Source: Ophioderma brevispina | Lineage: Eukaryota; Echinodermata; Ophiuroidea; Amphilepidida; Ophiodermatidae | DNA length: 64,000 bases | NCBI GenBank assembly: GCA_023653785.1 | Contig: JAMKCH010002923.1 | Span: forward strand, 1-64,000 | Reading direction: 5' to 3' | Part shown: positions 56,893 to 64,000 of the stretch, piece after piece | Layout: every line of letters starts with the position of its first letter | How positions within the stretch are numbered: the stretch's first letter is position 1 | Notes under the pieces: model-generated | The model's database searches: none | What the model saw: only the letters and a program-made list of their open reading frames with translations | What the model was told of the DNA's origin: nothing | Translations under genes and position numbers: made by a program

Positions 56893-57218
56893 GAGAGTGT
56901 CCTAGCTACCATAGCAAGTTAGCAACATGTACGGAATAAACCGTAACCTCGTAGACGAGGCCATTTGGGTACAGTGCTGAAACAAATGATGCATACAGCA
57001 CTCAATGGAGAACACAATAGACAGATGGGTGATAGGACACTCAGTCACATGGACACTGTAGTTTATGACACCGGTACCCATTTATACTCCTGGGTGGAGA
57101 GAGGCAAGCGAGGTAAAGTGCCTAGCCCAAGTGCACAACACATTGGCGAAAGCGGGGCTCGAACCCACAACCTTATGCTTATGAGGCGAGTGCTGATCCA
57201 CTGCACCACATGTGCCCA
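56893..57218 (-). mobile_element. tRNA-derived SINE
   Basis: On the minus strand from 57218: head 'gtgggcacatgtggtgcagt' (A-box half), anticodon-loop-like 'ctcataa' (CAU, Met-like), B box 'gtgggttcgagccccgc' (rc of 57152-57168). The body has 'gtgcacttgggctaggcact' and 'cacccaggagtataaatggg', a conserved body found in many marine invertebrate SINEs (family knowledge). The 3' border near 56893 is uncertain. The frames at 56965 and 57082 are its translations. Confidence 0.75.
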
Positions 57219-57244
57219 CTAAGTGGCCTCCATAAGTTAACCAG

Positions 57245-57455
57245 GAAACTAAAATTCCGTGGTTCTCGGCTTTTGCGCTCGCTATATTCAAAGAATATAA
57301 GCTGCGGGCCAGGTATAGAGGTCAGTGGGGCCACCCAGCCTTTCTTACAACTTGACCTCGCATGATCTTTGACCTTGGCACGTGACCTTTGACCTCATCA
57401 ACAAACGAGGGATCCCATGTTGCACCTCTGACTCAAGTTTGATCCACTGACCTAT
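57245..57455 (-). repeat. GGTCA-rich dispersed repeat, copy 2 (inverted)
   Basis: Inverted relative to 5850-6210: it shares the complement of 'gcgaaagccgagaac' at its start, 'ggtcaaaggtca' (57383-57395, DR1 on the minus strand) and 'gatcccatgttgcacctctg'. It adjoins the SINE at 56893-57218. Confidence 0.75.
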
Positions 57456-57894
57456 ACACATGAATAGCGGGTCTGAAGCATCGATTGAAACAACAGGAAG
57501 TTGCTTTTCGCCTTAGCAATATGGCGGGAAACAATGCATACACCTGCTGGTGCACATATTCCACACAGATGTTCTATTGTGATACAAAATTCCTTTAACT
57601 TGGACAATAAAGGTGAAGTCACATTGTGCAGGGCAAAATGCAACTTCCTGTGGTTTCAATCTGCGGCTATTCAACGGTGTGCCAGTAGGCTATGGGGTAT
57701 GACCTTCTGCGCTGTCGATTCGTAATCCCTATCACGGGAGGAGAGCAAAACCAAGCGTAAATTCATAATAAATTATTAAAATCATATAGTCTAATAATTT
57801 TATGATTTGACCCCACACAAATTGCAACAGAAACAATTTTGGTGTTAATATACTGTGAAATAGTCCAAAAATAAGATATTAAAAGTCTACCAAA
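57456..57894. other. No gene seen
   Basis: Contains an imperfect internal pair, 'ggaagttgcttttcgcctta' (57489) and 'gggcaaaatgcaacttcctg' (57631), suggesting one more small foldback of ~170 bp. Confidence 0.45.
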
Positions 57895-58590
57895 ATCAAC
57901 TAGTGGAACATGTAGAAATAAGGGGAAACGTTTGTACAGGGGTAAAAAATTAGAATTGTTCGAATTGATTTAAATGATGTACCAATTTATTGGGCAACTC
58001 CTAAGGTTTAAAAAAAGGTATAGTTTGCCCTATCTATGCGTTATAGTTTTAGTACAATAGGCTCATAACAGTTCAAGGTCATCCTGGGGTAAAATTCATA
58101 GAATGGTCCGATTTTGATCGGACTGGTTGTAAACTGTTAAATTTGTCCCACTAGATAAGTAAATGTAAATAGATTCTTTGTTTGAACTTTGTATATAAGA
58201 ATTACAGAGCTATGACTAGTGAACTCCCATAGACCCTGTAGCCCCCAGTCACATTTTGCGTTCCAATTATGCAACAAATATTACAGATGGTGCAACCAGT
58301 ATATTTTCGGGTTCTGTACCATTAGACGAACAATTTGACACCATTTTTATAACGAACGGATATATCTGAAAATTTACCCCCATTGTGACCTTGAACCTAT
58401 TTTGTCTCATAACTATTGAACTACAACCTGCAGATATGGCAAACTATACCTTTTTTAATCCTGGAAATGTAACGAACATGTTGGCATACTTTTTGACGCG
58501 TTTTGATACTCTTCATATTTTGACCCCTGTATAAACCTTACCCCCTTAAAAATATGTTCCACTCCTTTGATTTTAGTAGACTTTTGATAT
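57895..58590. repeat. Foldback element, ~700 bp, arms ~300 bp (best family member)
   Basis: Left arm 'tagtggaacatgtagaaata', 'aacgtttgtacaggggt', 'aaaggtatagtttgccctat', 'agttcaaggtcatcctgggg'. Right arm (complement) 'gtggaacatatttttaaggg', 'aaggtttatacaggggt', 'aaaggtatagtttgccatat', 'ggttcaaggtcacaatgggg'. The loop is near 58220-58260. Related copies are at 28.2, 30.1 and 31.0 kb. Confidence 0.85.
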
Positions 58591-60512
58591 GTTGTTTTTA
58601 AAGGTATTCTCAATACAATTACAATTCTGTTGGAATTGATTCTGTTGCAATTAGTGTTGGGCTAAGGCAGCATCCATTTTATTTTGACTGGCCTAATCTG
58701 TTGCCCCAAATAAAACTTGCACATTTTCTTGAAAATGAATAAAATGTCATTTCACTTTATTTCCCCCAATATCAGTGACCAATAGATACACTACACTTCA
58801 GCAAACAATGGAGCTAAAGATATTCAATTACCGGCCCGGTATGTGGTGTAGAAAAACACTTCAGATTCCTTTTCATATGGGAGTGAAGGACCATTGTTAT
58901 ATTGCCTGGGGGTTGAGAAGACTCAGGAGTTACCACCTCTCCGATTTAGACAAAGTCTTTTTTTAATGACGTAAGCGCAAAATACTTATCCTCATTCGCA
59001 AATAAATAAATAAATCTTGAGCTTCTATAGTGCGTGTTCAATTAACTTTGTCCATGTTTTTCATCATTTATTCGAAAAGGAAGAAAGACAAACAAACATC
59101 ATGCCAGAATGTTGCTGGGCAAGCTTTGACCTAACAACTTTGTGCAGAATTAAAATCCGTAACTTATTGCTTAACTTCATTTGTATTCAATTTACCACGC
59201 TTTCAGAAGAAAACTTAGGGTCAACGACCTATATCATAATGTAAACTGGTTAGTTATTGCATTAGGTCCATGGTTATTGTGAAAGAGGATGGGTAAAATT
59301 GTTACTCAACCCGAATCGTGGAGGTGATAACACCTGGCTATAACAATGGCTCCGCATACCGGGCCCCATTGTAATATCTTTAGTTAAAGGGGAACAAAAC
59401 CCTAAATATTCGATCAGCATGTTTATAGACATATATGATCGTTCAAATAGAAGTAATTTCAGTCACTCAAACCCATTCCCTCTAAAATAAAAGTATTAAT
59501 TCATCAGTGTTCATAGGTGAATCCATTTTGACTTTGGATGACGTAGCCTGTGCCCACCAAAGAGTGCCGCAAAGCAATCATGCAGGGTCCTACATATGAA
59601 GCACAAAATAACATCAAAACATCTATTCTAAGTGATGAATGGCGCTGCTATTCAATACATTCCATGTGCATTTTCATTGCAGGAGTCATTGTTAATAGCC
59701 AGATTCACATTGCAATTTGATGTGTATGGACCGGAACATTCTTATCGATTATAAAGTCAGTCAAATAGAAAATCTCTACTTCCATGACAAGTGAATGGGT
59801 CCAATGAATGGCAGAAATATATTTTTCAACCAGTTTTTTTTTTTTGCTAATGCCGCACAGTAATAGAACTACTAGGGCACTGGGTTCAAAGAAATTATCC
59901 TACTGATTAGCCAATTTAGCTTGAGCAAACGCATTGTCTTTATATAACATCTGAATAAAATGGCCTTTAAATACACATGGACTTGATGTTTTGAATACCG
60001 CATTATTCAAAAAAAAAATCCTACCTTGCCTCTCTTGTTGATAGTGGTTCACCCAGTAAGCGTTTTTGGGCATGTGAAGTATTTGTTGGTCGTCCATCAA
60101 TTCCCGATACCATGCAATCCAATCGGCGTTGCATGCTGATACACCGCAAACATACTAATCTTCAGCAAATTTTTTTTGGCATAATGCCTTTCAACCATCA
60201 TGGATGTTGATAGCTCTGATAATTCATTGTCTTCTATTTACCCTCCCCCAGCCAATCTTCCTCTATTTTTTGCACTCCTGAGTTTTTGATCTTATTCTTC
60301 TCCAGAACTCTTCATCTGCTGCGTGTAGATGTATCCTGGTGCCATGCGTAAACATATGGCCCTTTCTTCACTCCTCTAACCTCCTATATTTTCAATCTTT
60401 CACTCTCTTCTGGCAGGTTTCGTCTGCACGGAAGGTACCCCGCAACCGTACCGCATCATACTGTGGGTTTGATAGACGAGCGTAGAATGTCATCTATCCG
60501 CTCGTCCTATCA
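58591..60512. other. No gene seen
   Basis: Short frames only (58775, 59017, 59900). 59388-59835 reads like a dispersed DNA element ('aaaggggaacaaaaccctaa'), without resolved ends. Confidence 0.4.
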
Positions 60513-60650
60513 CCCCAGTCCTGTGGCTCATTTGTTGAGCGCCGTCACTAGTACTACGGAAGTCTCCGGTTCGAATCAGGCTAGGGGAAAACTGGGTTTT
60601 CTTTCTCAACCCGTTGTGTGCTCTGCTATCTTCCAGGAAAGATAATATAT
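60513..60650 (+). repeat. tRNA-Thr-like SINE
   Basis: Head 60513-60586: 'tgtggctcatttgttgagc' is A-box-like, 'cactagtac' would give an AGU anticodon (Thr), B box 'ccggttcgaatcagg', and the ends 'ccccag'/'ctagggg' partly pair. It continues with a short T-rich body, 'ggttttctttctcaacccgt'. Confidence 0.55.
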
Positions 60651-60734
60651 ACAACCATCCTTGTCTACCTAGATAACTAAGTGGTTCAAAATATTTGAAA
60701 GACATTTGTTTTTCCCCTAACTCCTCAACCACAG

Positions 60735-61130
60735 ATGCTCTCCTCACAGCCATCTCAGACTGACACCTGTCCTCAAGCATGGCAATTATGTGAAAGCTGC
60801 CCTTTTTGATCTGGCAAAAGCTTTTGATAAAGTGGCTTCTTCCCTCAAAAACCTTTTTGTTCTGTCAACATTTGTCTTTTCGTTTCTAAAGGTTCCAATG
60901 CGGTGCTGTACTTCTCCCTTGTTTCCTGTTCTTTCTGGGGTCCCCCAGGCTTTGTCCTGGGCCCATCTTTATAAACTACCTCTTTCCATATTTCCCCTTT
61001 TTCTTCAGTTGCAAATTAGTGTACCATTTTCAAGACAAAGTCAGGAACTCAGTATTTACTGGCCATCAATGCATGCTTTACCCAAGATCCTCCCTGAGCA
61101 TAATCCCTTATTGAACTACGTGGTCCAAAA
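60735..61130 (+). mobile_element. LINE reverse transcriptase fragment
   Basis: Plus frames: 'STTDALLTAISD' (60730), 'ALFDLAKAFDKV' (motif A, 60793), 'LSGVPQALSWAHL' (motif B region with GVPQ, 60943), then a second frame 'VLGPIF'. This is the order of a LINE palm domain. The rest of the element is missing. Confidence 0.7.
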
Positions 61131-62149
61131 AAAAGTTACCCTTTTTTCGTCTGCCAATTTGATGAAAAGTGGTGTACACATATCAAACATAGTTTGAAGG
61201 GTATTTATTAACTTCAATATATTGTGGGAACCTGGAGAACGGCATTGAAAACAAAGTTCTGACATACAAAATGGCCGCCATCTAGAGAAAGGCAAAAACC
61301 ACTTGCTCACAACTAGTCTGGTGGCATTCTGTTGGGCGGTCACAATTGAGATTGATACACCACATTTACAACGCCGCCCGCCCCGTCATGGGACTGGTGG
61401 TATTTAATAATAACCACAAAGGCAAGATTTAAGGCATCTCAAATTATTTTCGAGTTTTCTCTATTCAATTTAATTACAATAAATGGCTGTAATATTTCTT
61501 CTTTACGATCTGGTCCCAAACCATGCAGACATTGACATATTTAATGTACAAGCAGTCTTGATCAGTATTGACCAGAACAAATGCATTTTCTCTTTCAATT
61601 TAAAATTCCTCCCCATTGAAATCAACTTTATTATGGGTTTTTTTAATGACAATTTCAAGTTCATTTTCACGATTGAGATATTCTCTCATCATTTCAAATG
61701 GTCAACACTTCACACAACTCGAAGGGTGGGTCAGTAGTTTGTTACGTGAGTAGGCCTACAGTTCACGCAATGGTATTGATTACAGTTAACCATCATGATT
61801 ACCCCATAGACTTACGTGTGGTTGCAAAGTAGTTTTTTGAGTCCATTTCTCTTCACAATCAGAAACGGCCGTCATTTTCTTATTTGGCTTTGGTTTACAG
61901 TGCCCGTTTCACCAGGTTCTACAAGATATTGTAGTTAATAAATATCTCAAAACGTGTGGTATGTCCATCCCCTTAGGAGAAATTTTGCAGACATAAAGTG
62001 TAAACCTTTTTTTACCCCCTGTTAAAGACACTATATATATGGAAGCCTTAACCAGGTTTTTCACCCTTTTTTAAAATCAAATCAGAGAGTGAAAGTATCA
62101 AATTAGTCAGGTTTGTTCCACACAAGTAATACCAGTGAAAATATTACGT
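61131..62149. other. No gene seen
   Basis: Includes one more 'aaaatggccgccat' word (61267), related to the arms at 50.6 and 55 kb, and 'taaacctttttttaccccct' (62003), resembling the foldback family. Frames 61116 and 61483 are unsupported. Confidence 0.4.
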
Positions 62150-62660
62150 AGGCCTTAAATTTGAAGATTGGGATGAGGAAAAATTGAGATTTGGACCAAT
62201 TTCAAGGTCTGCAGTAGTCAATAATGTCAATTATTGACAATTTTTTTTAAAATCAACAAAAAAAGTCAATCTGAAATTGGAATTTGACTGATGGAATTGG
62301 AATTCCACAAGTATGTGGTGGTCAAACCAGTTTTTGGAAATCCACTACTAAAAGTGGGAAGTATTTCTCAGGTCTGCGGGCAGCAAAAATGTAAAATTTT
62401 GACCAAGTTTGAAATCCACAAAAAGTAACCTGCTTTTAAATTTCATCCCATTTTCACAGGTCCACAGTTTTTTGGAAATCCAATGAAAGTTATCCAACAT
62501 GGGTATTCAATGATTTTGACAGATCTCAATGGTAAAAATTGTGCAATTTGAAATACACAAAGAAGAATCAACACTGAAATCTGATCAAATTGCCACGTCT
62601 AACATGGTAAAAAATGTCAAATTGACCCAATTTTTGAGAAATCATGATTACAAATAAGGC
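62150..62660. repeat. Degenerate ~120-150 bp tandem repeat
   Basis: 'tttttggaaatccac' (62333), 'gtttgaaatccacaaaaagt' (62408), 'ttttttggaaatccaatgaa' (62468) and 'caatttgaaatacacaaaga' (62546) recur with 'aggtctgc/aggtcca' between. Non-coding. Confidence 0.5.
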
Positions 62661-63900
62661 ATTTCCATAACATGATCAGGGTTATCTAAAAACCTTACCC
62701 CAACCACTATGAATTCAACACCTTGACAGAATAAAGGTTGTTGCATTTGTAGTGGTGGGGGAAGGTGGTCAAGTAAACATGGTCAGGTACAGAATGCCCT
62801 TTGGGACACACATATTATTTAGTAAAGGTTCAAAAGATGCACGATCTCTTTTTTGTATATATCAAGTTTGGGTATGAAGCCACAGATGCCCCTTGAACAT
62901 TTAGCACTACACACCAAATAAAACCACCCCCCCCACCACTGCCAAGATCAAATAAAGTGTAGTATTGGTATCAAAATCAACTCGGGTGATTTATTTATTG
63001 TGTAATGTTTGAATAACCGTGTATTGTTACAAGCAAAATATGCCTTAAGTCGGTAGGCACACACCCATTTGTTTAAGCCAAGCAAAGTAGTTTAATCAAG
63101 GGCTCAAATTAGCATCCAGCATGAGGGAGATTTCCCTTATACCTGACATATCTGACAAGGGTCAGGTTACGGAAATGCCTCTAGTGTTTCTAATGTGTTG
63201 GGTTATTAATGCTAACGCAAATGGTAAAGTCAATGGTACAACTCAGAATAGCCAAAGCTAGCAGAAAGGGCAGGTTGCTGAAAAAATTAAGGACAAAGCC
63301 TGGTTTAATCCCCTCATAAAGCCAGTATTAAGAACTGTAGGTTGCTCAATTCTAGATCCAAGTCTTGGCTTGCCTAAACAAGCCCGTCAATTTGTGTGCC
63401 GTATTTACTCCATTGTCTCAATTCGCTGTCGAAGTGCCACTAATACATGTAGAATTTTTTTTACCACAGCAAGTCGGTCCAAACAAATCACAGGGCACAC
63501 GGGACCATGCTGAACAATGAAAAGTTTGAATATCCTGCACTATAAAACCTTGTGATTTGTTTGGACTGATTGTTGGGGCAACAATCCTATTATGTGGCAG
63601 GCAAAATTTGAGCAAAGGAGTAAATGTGTACACAAATTAAGCCCAACTTACATTAATTTGGTTAAATTTAGGCCAAAGTTGCTTGCAATCCCTACAGAAT
63701 TCAGGGATAATGGAATAAACCCTGTGCTTTATTATTACCACAGAAGAAAGCACATGTTTATTCATTAAGGTTTTTTCCGAATTCTTAAGTGTGTCAGCAA
63801 AAAAAGTGTCAGATGGTCGGGTTGTGAAACTCCAAAAAAATTGCCAAAATAACGCGATGTCATTCTGTTGTCTGAATATTTTTGAGGCGGGTATGGAATA
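62661..63900. other. No gene seen
   Basis: It has a single GT-rich inverted pair near 63475-63565 ('tcggtccaaacaaatcacag' against 'ttgtgatttgtttggactg'), a ~100-bp foldback. The minus frame 63418-63633 spans it. Confidence 0.45.
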
Positions 63901-63902
63901 CT

Positions 63903-63991
63903 GTCGACATTAAATACATGTCGACATTTATATAGCGCTTTTCAACAATGTTATCAACGCGCTTTACATTTATTACCGCTACCTTTGAAAT
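63903..63991 (+). repeat. 'tatagcgctttt' dispersed repeat end
   Basis: 'tttatatagcgcttttcaac' followed by 'aacgcgctttacattt' is a common dispersed motif in marine invertebrate genomes. It runs off the window end. Confidence 0.45.
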
Positions 63992-64000
63992 ATGTCAGCT

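Overview
The window is eukaryotic, probably from a marine invertebrate deuterostome and most likely an echinoderm. The reasons are short spliced exons with GT/AG borders, an AT-rich background, many non-LTR retrotransposon relics of the CR1/L2/Jockey type, tRNA-derived SINEs, hAT-like MITEs, GGTCA-rich repeats and repeats carrying the word 'ggccgccattttgaa'. The assignment is an inference from repeat style, not from a marker gene. No rRNA, CRISPR, bacterial or organellar genes were seen. Almost every long open frame lies in repeats.

Layout. 0-9 kb: dispersed repeats, a 28-copy 17-bp minisatellite, a duplicated ~300 bp segment, a hAT-like MITE with 8-bp target duplications, and a GGTCA-rich repeat. 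9-15.9 kb: a very noisy ~100-140 bp tandem array, then a GC-rich quasi-palindromic ~80-bp array. 18.2-21.7 kb and 26.4-35.7 kb: two copies, both on the minus strand, of one multi-exon gene of unrecognised N-terminal type that ends in a coiled coil and a Death domain. In the right-hand copy the Death domain is split over two exons whose splice phases fit. The left copy, and parts of the right one, show stops and frameshifts. 22.4-31.7 kb: inverted-repeat (foldback) elements lie between and inside the gene copies, and explain part of the longer right-hand copy.

37.7-48.6 kb is a retrotransposon graveyard. A CR1/L2-like LINE is split inside its reverse transcriptase by a second, unrelated LINE ending in a GATA microsatellite. 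Next come a minus-strand RT fragment, a (GAT)n-rich region with ~640-bp duplications, a nearly full-length but frameshifted CR1/Jockey-like LINE, and another minus-strand RT. 50.6-55.2 kb holds a large composite element: two inverted arrays of ~160-bp units flank 3.3 kb with degraded coding-like sequence and a LINE tail. 55-64 kb has more LINE, SINE and foldback fragments and little else.

Main limits: there are many single-base indels, above all at 9-15 kb. These may be sequencing or assembly noise rather than biological decay, so 'pseudogene' calls are provisional. All homology calls were made by eye, without database searches.
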